Shown here: positions 56,684 through 64,000 of the stretch, one piece after another
Numbering within the stretch: position 1 is the stretch's first letter
How the letters are laid out: every line of letters begins with the position of its first letter
Source of the DNA: Sphingosinicella sp942492965
GTDB taxonomy: Bacteria > Pseudomonadota > Alphaproteobacteria > Sphingomonadales > Sphingomonadaceae
Length of the DNA stretch: 64,000 nucleotides
Direction of reading: 5' to 3'
Assembly: GCA_942492965.1 (NCBI GenBank)
Contig: OW818656.1
Coordinates: 2,852,001-2,916,000, forward strand
Notes under the pieces: model-generated
The model's database searches: none
What the model saw: only the letters and a program-made list of their open reading frames with translations
What the model was told of the DNA's origin: nothing
Position numbers and translations under genes: made by a program

Positions 56684-57702
56684 GGCAGAAGCTCGTCGCA
56701 GCCGGTGCGATCGAGAAGCGTCCGCACCGCGGCCTGGTCATCCGCACCAAGCGCCGCGAACGCCTCCCCAATCCACTGCAGGCATTTCGCCTGATAGGGG
56801 AAGGCGGGCTGCGTCCAGGGGCGACCGTCGATTTCCGTCTGTACGATCTCTGCGCCTGCCATCACCGCTTTCGCGTTCGCGATCAGAAACGGTGCATAAA
56901 CCCGTCCGATCTCGCCGAGCAGCGGGCGCAGCGCTGTGATTTCATCGCGCGAAAACCAGTCGGTGTTGGCCGGCTCGACGCCCGAGAGATCCTCGACGCG
57001 GTCGATCCATGCCCGCACGCGCGGTGCGGTCTGCGCGGCGATCGCGGCGGAGGTCGGCTCGATCACGGCAAGCTGCGCGAGCTGCCCGTGAATGGCGAAA
57101 TCGGCAGAGGAGGGCCGCGCGCCGAGTACATAGCCGCGCCTTGCAATCAGCGCATCCAGAACGGCAAGGAAACGACGGTAGCTGTGCTCGATCGTTTCCG
57201 CCGTCGTGTCGTTCGATCCGACGACGTAGAGCCGGCTGATCTGCCGGTCGGCGAACATGTCCGCCGCCTGCGCGGCGAGTTCAGTCTGCATCGTCGGGGC
57301 CATCCAGAATACGAGCAGCGGCGCGGCATTCGCGGCATCCTCGGCGAACGCCCAGCGGTAGTGGAACATGGCCTTTGTCAGCCATTCGTCCGCATAATCC
57401 TCGATCAGGTGGTTGAGAAACGCCAGCACGGGGTCGCCGGGAAGCGCCTCGCGCCCGCCATGTTCGGCTTCGAGCCGCCGGATGATCGGCGAGGAATCCA
57501 CCACGGGGTCGAGCGTGCCGTCGGCAAGAGGGAAATAGACCGTGGGCAGCAGCTTCACCTTCGGGACCGGATGGCCGGCGGGCGGCTGCCTGTAGCTGCC
57601 CCAGAGGATCGCGTAGGGAATGCGCCTGTACCGGAGCAGCGCGATCATCTTGCGTGTATAGGGCGAGCCCGGGGCGCCCAGGAGTCTTAGCGGTTCGGTC
57701 AA
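56680..57702 (-). CDS. Glutathione S-transferase-like protein
   Basis: 340-residue protein with an N-terminal thioredoxin-fold domain (EPLRLLGAPGSPYTRKMIAL, VVDSSPIIRRLEAEH) and a long GST-type helical C-terminus. The Ser/Tyr in GSPYTRK is in the position of catalytic GST residues. Start TTG 57702 follows GGAGG and overlaps the sulfatase stop; the frame extends to 57789. It lies between two sulfatase genes with 4-bp overlaps on both sides, so all three are co-translated. Role in sulfatase biology is unknown. Confidence 0.82.
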   Translation of the reverse strand: MTEPLRLLGAPGSPYTRKMIALLRYRRIPYAILWGSYRQPPAGHPVPKVKLLPTVYFPLADGTLDPVVDSSPIIRRLEAEHGGREALPGDPVLAFLNHLIEDYADEWLTKAMFHYRWAFAEDAANAAPLLVFWMAPTMQTELAAQAADMFADRQISRLYVVGSNDTTAETIEHSYRRFLAVLDALIARRGYVLGARPSSADFAIHGQLAQLAVIEPTSAAIAAQTAPRVRAWIDRVEDLSGVEPANTDWFSRDEITALRPLLGEIGRVYAPFLIANAKAVMAGAEIVQTEIDGRPWTQPAFPYQAKCLQWIGEAFAALGADDQAAVRTLLDRTGCDELLP

Positions 57703-59471
57703 GCGGGCCTCCGTTTGCGTTTCCTGAAGATCCACGCCGCAACGGCGATGGCGGCCACGAGCGCAAGCAGGATGCTGCCGAGCGCCCATCCGTGATGCTT
57801 CAGGATCTTGATGCGTGTGTTGAGCGTGATCTGCCGGAACGGATCATAGCCTTCCGGGATATCCAGCACGCCCAGGGATTTCGCATAGGCCTGGTAGTCG
57901 GCGAGCATGGACCCGACCCGCGCCGGCTGGGTGGCGCTGAGATCGCGTGTTTCGCCGGGGTCGCGGCTGAGATCGTAGAGCTTCCATGTGCCGTCGCCGT
58001 GCGGCGGCAGGTTGCGCACCAGCTTGAAGTCGCCGCGATAGAGCGCTGCGTTTCCGGAAACCTCCATGCCGATCGGGGTGTCCGGCGAATAGATGTGATC
58101 CGCCGTGCCGCTCAACACGGGGCGCAGGCTGCGGCCGGTCATCGCCATGCCGCTGCCGGCTTCGACACCGGCGATGTCGAGCAGCGTCGGCGCGACATCG
58201 GTGACGAAGGCGGCGGCGGACACGCGCGGCTGCGCGGCGACGCCAGGGCCGGACATGATGAAGGGCACGCGCAGCCCGCCTTCGGAGGCATAGAATTTGA
58301 ACAGGCTGAGCGGCGCGGCTGCGGCGGTCGCCCATTCCGGGCCGATCGAGACGAACGAGCCTTTCTCGCCGAGCCGGTCCAGGTTCTGGTCGTAGCCGTT
58401 CATCCGCATCCAGAGCGGAAAGCCGCGTTGGCTGACAGGCTCATTGGGTTCCGGCCCGTTGTCGGAGGTGACGACGAACACGGTGTTCGCCAGCGCCCCC
58501 CGCTTTTCGAGATAGGCGATCAGGCGGCCGATGTGGTGGTCCATCGCCTCGATCATGCCGGCGTTCACCGCCATGCTCTTCGCGAGCAGGCGCCGCTCAG
58601 GATCGGGAAGCGCATCCCACTGCCGCAATCCGGCAGGCTTGGCGGCGAGCGGCGCGCCTTCGGGGATCAGACCCATCGCCTGCGCGCGCTGCCAGCGCGC
58701 CTCGCGGATGCTGTCCCAGCCCTTGTCGTAGACCGTCTCGTAATGGGCCGTGTAGGCGCGGGGCGCCTGCACCGGGATGTGGACCGCCTGAAACGCCACA
58801 TAGGCGAAGAACGGGTCGTTCCCGTCCTGCGCCCCCAGATAGTCGATCATCCGGTCGACGATGAATTCGGATGAATAGAATTTGGCGGGAAGCGTCGCCG
58901 GCTTGCCGTCCTCGAACCACGGTGCCGTATCGTAATACGGCATGTAGGGTTTCTGCTCCCAATTGTCCGCGCCGGAAGCGTCGAGCGCGAACGACTTCTG
59001 GAAACCGTGCGATGGCGGTAGTTCGCCCTTGCCGCTGCCGAGGTGCCATTTGCCGGTCATGTAGGTGCGGTAGCCAGCGCGCCGCAGCCGTTCCGCGACC
59101 GTGATTGCATCGGGTTCGAGCCGGAGGCCGTAACCGGGTTTGCCCGCATGTTCGGGCGGCAGCACCTCGGGGATCGTGGCGACGCCGTTCCGGTGATTGT
59201 CGATGCCGGTGAGCAGCATCGCGCGCGAGGGCGCACACAGGGGCGAAGTGCGGTAGTGCGTGAACAGCGCGCCCGCCGAAGCGAGCCGGTCGATATTGGG
59301 GGTACGTGCTTCGCCGCCGTAGGCGCCGAAATCCATCAGCGCTGCGTCATCGACCAGGATGAGCACAAAGTTGGGACGCACCGGCAGAGGTTCCGCGCGG
59401 GCAGGGGCGCAAGCGGCGGCAAGGGCGGCAAAGCCACCCCAAAGCCAGCGCTGCAGCCTGCCCAGCCGCAC
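57699..59471 (-). CDS. Arylsulfatase-like sulfatase with C-terminal membrane anchor
   Basis: About 590 residues. Signal region GFAALAAACAPARAEP, catalytic PNFVLILVDDAALMDFGAYG, and the sulfatase motif CAPSR in SPLCAPSRAMLLTGIDNHRN (Cys79 with the chosen start). Also MTGKWHLGSG, VVTSDNGPEPNEPV and EGGLRVPFIMSGPG. A C-terminal helix (GWALGSILLALVAAIAVAAW) ends in Arg/Lys, anchoring it in the inner membrane. GTG 59471, preceded by GGGAGAGG, was chosen; TTG 59531 opens the frame. First gene of the sulfatase-GST-sulfatase operon. Confidence 0.92.
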   Translation of the reverse strand: MRLGRLQRWLWGGFAALAAACAPARAEPLPVRPNFVLILVDDAALMDFGAYGGEARTPNIDRLASAGALFTHYRTSPLCAPSRAMLLTGIDNHRNGVATIPEVLPPEHAGKPGYGLRLEPDAITVAERLRRAGYRTYMTGKWHLGSGKGELPPSHGFQKSFALDASGADNWEQKPYMPYYDTAPWFEDGKPATLPAKFYSSEFIVDRMIDYLGAQDGNDPFFAYVAFQAVHIPVQAPRAYTAHYETVYDKGWDSIREARWQRAQAMGLIPEGAPLAAKPAGLRQWDALPDPERRLLAKSMAVNAGMIEAMDHHIGRLIAYLEKRGALANTVFVVTSDNGPEPNEPVSQRGFPLWMRMNGYDQNLDRLGEKGSFVSIGPEWATAAAAPLSLFKFYASEGGLRVPFIMSGPGVAAQPRVSAAAFVTDVAPTLLDIAGVEAGSGMAMTGRSLRPVLSGTADHIYSPDTPIGMEVSGNAALYRGDFKLVRNLPPHGDGTWKLYDLSRDPGETRDLSATQPARVGSMLADYQAYAKSLGVLDIPEGYDPFRQITLNTRIKILKHHGWALGSILLALVAAIAVAAWIFRKRKRRPA

Positions 59472-59552
59472 CAACACCCTCTCCCGTTTGACCGTCCCCT
59501 TGCATCTGCAGGGCTCTCGCCCTCGACGCAATCAATAATATGGCATTAGGAC

Positions 59553-59558
59553 TGTCAA
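59553..59558 (-). promoter_or_regulatory. Candidate -35 box of the sulfatase operon
   Basis: A perfect TTGACA on the minus strand, 82 bp before the sulfatase start and just after the adhesin stop. The AT-rich bases that follow have no clear -10 at 16-18 bp, so the promoter is tentative. Confidence 0.3.
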
Positions 59559-59568
59559 TTTAAGGCGT

Positions 59569-62500
59569 CTATTGCGCAAAACGGGAGGGGCTGCCGAGGC
59601 AGTAGAGTGTGCGGCCGCTCATATTGAGCTGGAGGTGCGGCAGCAGACGCTGGCCGCCCGAGCGTTTCCCCGGATCGGAACAGAACGGCGCCTGGCCATC
59701 CAGTGCCGCTTCGTCCGCGTAGCCGGAGAGCGTTTGCAGTGTGGGCGTCGGTGCGATCGAGACGAGCCCGCCGAAACCGTCACTTCCGCTGAGGCTGCCG
59801 GGCACGTGCTGGATGCGGTCCTGATCGTAGGGCGAAATCAGGTGGCCGGTCACGGTGAGCGTGCCCGGCGTGTAGGCGAGCACGTAATTCGGTGCCGATC
59901 CGCCCGACGCTTCGATCGCATAGTGCCCGACGAGGGATTCGCCCGTCGCTGCCGTATGCAGCGCCACGCCGCTCACCACCGAGGCGTTGTCGCCCTCGGC
60001 GAGGCCGACGAGGTGATAGGTGAACGCCGGATTGGGCTGGAAGCGCGCGCGAGACTGGTCATCGACAACGACGGTCAGCGCCTTCGCGGAAACGTCCGTC
60101 GTGAGGCCGCCGAGCAGGCTGTCGTCCAGAACGAGATCGTAATTGCCTGCATCCCCGCCCGACAGCGAAACCCCGCCTACGGTCACGCTCTTGCCGGTTC
60201 CGGCGTTGCGATCGGCGGCCAGCGCCTCGTAGTCGAACGCGATGTTGTCCCCGGCGAGAATATCCGCGGTCGTGAAATCGAGCGGCACATTCCGCGTGCC
60301 GTCGTAGGTCTTGTCGGCGGTCACCACATCCGTGACCGTCAGTGTCCTCCGGCCGATATCGGCGCTGAGCCCGAGCAGCAGCGCGGCATCGAGGCTGAGC
60401 GCATAATTGCCCGCGTCGGCGCCGGTCAGCGCCACCGCGCCGCCGGTCACGTCGATTGCTTTGTTCGCGCCCGCGTTCTTGTCTGCGAACAGCGCCTCGT
60501 AACCGAAGCCCACCGTGTCGCCGCTGACGATATCGTCGGTGACGAAGGCGAGATCGGCGCCGCGCGAACCGTCGTAGGTTTTCGCAAGCGCGAGCACGTC
60601 CGTGATGCTGAGCGTCTTCGCGGTGATATCCGCCGAAAGGCCGCCGAGCAGCGTGGGATCGAGCACGACAACATAATTGTCCGCATCCGCACCGCTCAGG
60701 CTGATACCGTCCGTGACCGAGACGGTTTTTCCGCTGCCGACGTTCTTGTTGGCAAAGCGCGCATCATAACCGAACGCCGCATCGTCGCCGCCGACGAGTC
60801 CCGTCGCGGTGATCGCCAGCACGGCCGTCGTCGTTCCGTCGTACACCTTGTCGAGCGCCGCAACGGCAGTGATGTTCAGCGTCCTTGCGGCGATGTCGAT
60901 CGCAAGCCCCGAGAGCAGGGCGGGATCGAAGCCGAGATCGTAATTGTCCGCATCGGCCCCGCCGAGGGACACCGCGCCTCCCGTGACCGTCACGGCCTTG
61001 CCGGTTCCGGCGTTTCCGTCCGCCGCGCGCGCCTCGTAGAGGAAGCCGATGTCATCGCCCGAAACGAGGCCGCCCGTCGTGAAGTCGAGTGTCACGTCCC
61101 GGTTGCCGTCATACGTCTTGTCCACCACCACGGCGGTATCCAGCGTCAGCGTCTTGCGGTCGATGTCGGCCGATAGCCCCGCGAGTAGCGCGCCGTCGAG
61201 AACAAGAACATAATTTCCGCCGTCCGCGCCCGAGAGCGACACACCGGAGGCGGTGACGCCCTTGCCGACGCCGGCGTTCTTGTCCGCGAAGTTCGCGGTG
61301 TAATCGAACGTCACCGTGTCGCCGGAAAGAATGTCCGCCGTCGTGAACGCGAGGCCCGCCGACGTGCCGCCGTCGTAGATCTTGTCCGTCGCACCGACCG
61401 TGCTCACCGTCAGCGTTCGCGCCGTAATGTCGGCCGCGAGCGCGGACACGTCGCCCGGATCGAGCGCGAGCGTGTAGTTCGCCGCATCCGTTCCCGTCAG
61501 CGTTACGCTGCCGGTCAGGCTGACCGCCTTGCCCGTCCCGGCGGCCTTGTCGGCGAACTGCGCATCATAGGCGAATGTCACCGAATCCCCGGTCACGATG
61601 TCGCCGGTGGAGAAGGTGAGGGCGGCATCGCGCGTCCCGTCATAGGTCTTGCCGTTTGCCGTGACACCCGCGCTCAGCGTGCGCGGTGAGATCGTCGCAT
61701 TGGCGATCGTCGGCTGCGTCAGCGTATAATTGCCCGCGTCGTCTCCGCTGAGCGTATAGCCCGATGCGGTGACGCTCCAGGTTCCCGCGTTCTTGCTGGC
61801 GAATACGCCCGCACCACCCACGAATTCGACGTCCTCACTGCCGACGATGCCGACGAGCGATCCGCCCGAAAGGTCCGCGTCCGCGTTGCCGTCGTAGTCC
61901 TTGCCCGCAGCGGAGACGCCCGTCAGCGTCAGTGTCTTCGCGGTGATGGTTGCATTGGCGACGGTCGGCTGCGTCAGCGTGTAGTTGCCCGCATCAACAC
62001 CCGACAGCGTATATCCTGTGGCGGTGATGCTCCACGTGCCCACGTTCTTGCTCGCGAACGTGCCCGATCCTGCGACGAATTCGACATCGTCGCTGCCGAC
62101 CACGCCGCCCAGCGCGCCGCCGGAAAGGTCGGCGTCGGTATCCCCGTCATACGTCTTGCCCGCGGCGGTCACACCGGCGAGGGTGAGCGCTTTCCGCGTC
62201 ACGGTGAGCGTGCCGGTGGAGGAGGGGGTGCCGAACGTATAGCCGGCGCTGCTTGCCAGCGTGCCGTTAGCAATGGTGATGCTATAGGGCGAACCGGCGA
62301 CGTTCGCGGCCGCTGCGGTGCCTGCCGAACTCAGCGATGGGCCGCCTGACAGGCCGATCGTTGCGAGCGTCTCCTGCGTCCAGATATCGCCGTAGGCCGA
62401 TGCATCGACGAGACCATCGAGCGCATAGTGCGTGCCGAGCACGAGCGTTGGCCACGAATAGGTGTCGCCGTAGACCTTTTCGTCCTCGAAATCCGTGCTC

Positions 62501-64000
62501 GCCGTCAGCGTCGGGGCGAAGGCGAAGACGTAACGGTTTCCGGCTCCAACGGATGCGGGGGGGAGTGTTCCGATCGTCTGGCCCCAGATCGGCAGGCTGC
62601 CGCTGGCGAGGCCCCCGAACACGCTGTCGTCGGGGTTCCCCAGATACAGGATCCAGCGGCCCGAACCGGCGTCCAAAGCAGCGCTTCCGGCAAGATTGTC
62701 GAAGTCGAGGCCGTCGGTTCCGGCTTCGGCCTCGATCACGATCTCGCCGGTGCCGGATTGGATCACGGTTCCGGTTCCCGCGAGGCGGAGGCCGTCATTG
62801 TCCGTGCCGGAGACAGCGCCGCCGCCTTCGGCGGTGATGCTGATGTTCGCGGCATCGCTCGAGAGCGCAAGCGCCCCGTCCAGAAGCACGCCGTGATTGT
62901 TGGCGGATGTCCCCGCGCCGCCGCCCGTGCCGATGATCGCGATCGTGCCCGCATCGGGATCGCCCGATGTGGAGGCCACCGACGAATTCTGGATGATGGC
63001 GACGCCGATATTGTCGTCGTCTACCGTCGCATTGCCCGCCGTGCCGGTGATCGTGATCGCGCCAAGATTGCTCGCGATGTGCGAGCCGAGCGGCGTCGTC
63101 GCCGTATCGTGAACGAGGACACCGGATTTGCCGCCCCCGACAGCACCCGCGCCGCCGTGTCCTGCGATCTCGATCGCGCCGGTGCCGAGCGATTCGATCG
63201 TGCTGCCGTCGATATCCACGCCGATCGCGTCGAGCGTGCCGGTGCCTGCGCGCCCGAAGAGCGCAATGCCGCCGCCGCCTCCCGCCGCCGTCCGGATCAG
63301 CGCATCGAAGGCAAAGAGCCCGGCATTCCTGCGGCCATCCGGCCGGGCGAATGCGATTGCATCGTTGTTTGCCGCCACCGAGATCGCATCGAAGGCGGCA
63401 CCGTCACCCGCGTAGCTGTTCTCCAGCGTGGCTTCGAAAATGGTGATCTGGGTGCCCGCCGTGAGGGAGAGTGTCGCCTTGCCCGTTACGAGAAGATGCA
63501 CTCCGGATTTGACTTCGATCGCGGCGAGCTCGGATGTGAAGCTCTGCGCACCGCTCGTGGTCACGTCCTGCTCGATGGAGATCGCGCCAGAAGCATCAGT
63601 CGTGGTTACGGAAGCGCTGCCTGCGGTGATGCCGTCCACCCCGCCGAAACTGCCGATGCCGAGACCGGTCGCCGCGCCATGATTGAGCACGAGCGCGCCC
63701 GTCCCGATATCGGCGGCGAGGAAGCCGACAGCATTGTCCGTATGGTCCAGCGTGTAGTCGCTGTCGGTGCCCAGCAGCAGGAGCTGCTCCGCGGAGATCG
63801 CAGCCGTCTGCGTCGTTCCGCCTGCAATGTCGAGCGTCAGTCGGTTGAGCCCCACATTGATCCCGCCACCGATCGCAAGCGTGCTGCCGCCCACGATGCG
63901 CAGGTTGTCGTTGAAGCTCGCGAGGCCGGCACCGACGGTGATCGCCCCCGCATCCGCATTGCCGATGACGATTTCGGCGAAGCCGTTCGTGACCGTGCCG
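59569..64000 (-). CDS. Large adhesin with YDG and MBG repeats (5' end outside window)
   Basis: At least 1477 residues; the frame is open through base 64000, so the N-terminus is missing. The upstream part is a Gly/Ala/Thr-rich beta-helix like filamentous haemagglutinins (GAITITGTAGNATVDDDNIG). A first MBG-like domain (about 62200-62490) is followed by eight YDG repeats (60088-62196) and an MBG domain (59845-60087). The tail has two Cys (PFCSDPGK and TLYCLGSPSR) and no visible beta-barrel, suggesting two-partner or other secretion. Probable surface attachment protein. No partner transporter is in the window. Confidence 0.88.
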   Translation of the reverse strand, partial: GTVTNGFAEIVIGNADAGAITVGAGLASFNDNLRIVGGSTLAIGGGINVGLNRLTLDIAGGTTQTAAISAEQLLLLGTDSDYTLDHTDNAVGFLAADIGTGALVLNHGAATGLGIGSFGGVDGITAGSASVTTTDASGAISIEQDVTTSGAQSFTSELAAIEVKSGVHLLVTGKATLSLTAGTQITIFEATLENSYAGDGAAFDAISVAANNDAIAFARPDGRRNAGLFAFDALIRTAAGGGGGIALFGRAGTGTLDAIGVDIDGSTIESLGTGAIEIAGHGGAGAVGGGKSGVLVHDTATTPLGSHIASNLGAITITGTAGNATVDDDNIGVAIIQNSSVASTSGDPDAGTIAIIGTGGGAGTSANNHGVLLDGALALSSDAANISITAEGGGAVSGTDNDGLRLAGTGTVIQSGTGEIVIEAEAGTDGLDFDNLAGSAALDAGSGRWILYLGNPDDSVFGGLASGSLPIWGQTIGTLPPASVGAGNRYVFAFAPTLTASTDFEDEKVYGDTYSWPTLVLGTHYALDGLVDASAYGDIWTQETLATIGLSGGPSLSSAGTAAAANVAGSPYSITIANGTLASSAGYTFGTPSSTGTLTVTRKALTLAGVTAAGKTYDGDTDADLSGGALGGVVGSDDVEFVAGSGTFASKNVGTWSITATGYTLSGVDAGNYTLTQPTVANATITAKTLTLTGVSAAGKDYDGNADADLSGGSLVGIVGSEDVEFVGGAGVFASKNAGTWSVTASGYTLSGDDAGNYTLTQPTIANATISPRTLSAGVTANGKTYDGTRDAALTFSTGDIVTGDSVTFAYDAQFADKAAGTGKAVSLTGSVTLTGTDAANYTLALDPGDVSALAADITARTLTVSTVGATDKIYDGGTSAGLAFTTADILSGDTVTFDYTANFADKNAGVGKGVTASGVSLSGADGGNYVLVLDGALLAGLSADIDRKTLTLDTAVVVDKTYDGNRDVTLDFTTGGLVSGDDIGFLYEARAADGNAGTGKAVTVTGGAVSLGGADADNYDLGFDPALLSGLAIDIAARTLNITAVAALDKVYDGTTTAVLAITATGLVGGDDAAFGYDARFANKNVGSGKTVSVTDGISLSGADADNYVVVLDPTLLGGLSADITAKTLSITDVLALAKTYDGSRGADLAFVTDDIVSGDTVGFGYEALFADKNAGANKAIDVTGGAVALTGADAGNYALSLDAALLLGLSADIGRRTLTVTDVVTADKTYDGTRNVPLDFTTADILAGDNIAFDYEALAADRNAGTGKSVTVGGVSLSGGDAGNYDLVLDDSLLGGLTTDVSAKALTVVVDDQSRARFQPNPAFTYHLVGLAEGDNASVVSGVALHTAATGESLVGHYAIEASGGSAPNYVLAYTPGTLTVTGHLISPYDQDRIQHVPGSLSGSDGFGGLVSIAPTPTLQTLSGYADEAALDGQAPFCSDPGKRSGGQRLLPHLQLNMSGRTLYCLGSPSRFAQ
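60088..62196 (-). repeat. Eight tandem YDG-domain repeats inside the adhesin gene
   Basis: 2109 bp coding for eight units of about 85-90 residues. Each has a TYDG/VYDG-type motif, an FADKNAG-like motif and a DAGNY or DADNY motif. The first two units are alike (SGYTLSG, LTQPT, ANATI) and differ from the last six (LLGGLSADI-type ends). Copies are diverged at DNA level, so recent copying is unlikely. Confidence 0.9.

Noticed and set aside
59572..61176. 534-codon plus-strand frame
   Set aside because: Antisense to the adhesin repeats and itself repetitive for that reason; no domain or start signal.
60088..62196. Regularly spaced repeats that could suggest a CRISPR array
   Set aside because: Units are about 264 bp, diverged, and encode YDG protein domains in one open frame.

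Overview
The window is GC-rich, tightly packed bacterial chromosome. It encodes 51 recognisable protein genes, one of them cut by each window edge, and the RNase P RNA gene. Four TonB-dependent receptors, FecI/FecR-type signalling, small families typical of sphingomonads (DUF6491-like, DUF6356-like) and an alphaproteobacterial style of packing (4-bp start/stop overlaps, GTG/TTG starts) point to an alphaproteobacterium, most likely Sphingomonadales. No phage, insertion sequence, CRISPR array or tRNA was seen.

Left part (1-15.1 kb): a peptide-acquisition locus. On the minus strand lie an outer-membrane receptor with an STN signalling domain, an S9 (DPP-IV type) lipoprotein peptidase, an M19 dipeptidase-like protein with an altered metal site, an ECF sigma factor and its FecR anti-sigma. 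A further TonB receptor follows and is cut by the left edge. Upstream are a DUF1611 protein like D-glutamate N-acetyltransferase DgcN, a LysR regulator, an MFS transporter and a POT peptide transporter. Two promoters of this locus carry the same inverted repeat ATACA-N4-TGTAT on top of their -10 boxes, which suggests one shared regulator.

Middle-left (15.1-30.2 kb): two small unknown proteins and a YeiH-type exporter; an aromatic-acid-type MFS transporter with an amidohydrolase, an iron alcohol dehydrogenase and a serine hydrolase (probable catabolic cassette); a complete RND efflux operon (adaptor, pump, outer-membrane channel) with a divergent TetR gene and a visible operator; and a HerA-like ATPase.

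Middle (30.2-50.2 kb): an Lrp regulator divergent from an aminotransferase and a 2-oxo-acid dehydrogenase (fused E1 alpha/beta plus E2); a DUF2946 / TonB receptor / PepSY metal-uptake set; an HxlR regulator divergent from an acyl-CoA-dehydrogenase-like enzyme; a YqiJ/YqiK flotillin pair; an ArsR-VOC-SRPBCC operon; rnpB; an SPFH/NfeD pair; a CitE-like lyase; and a ZnuD-like zinc receptor with a probable Zur box.

Right part (50.2-64 kb): methylmalonyl-CoA epimerase and thioesterase II; nhaA, with a potentially structured leader; a methyltransferase-TetR-formylglycine-generating-enzyme operon that converges on a sulfatase-GST-sulfatase operon (the first makes the maturation enzyme the second needs); and the 3' part of a large adhesin with eight tandem YDG repeats, cut by the right edge.
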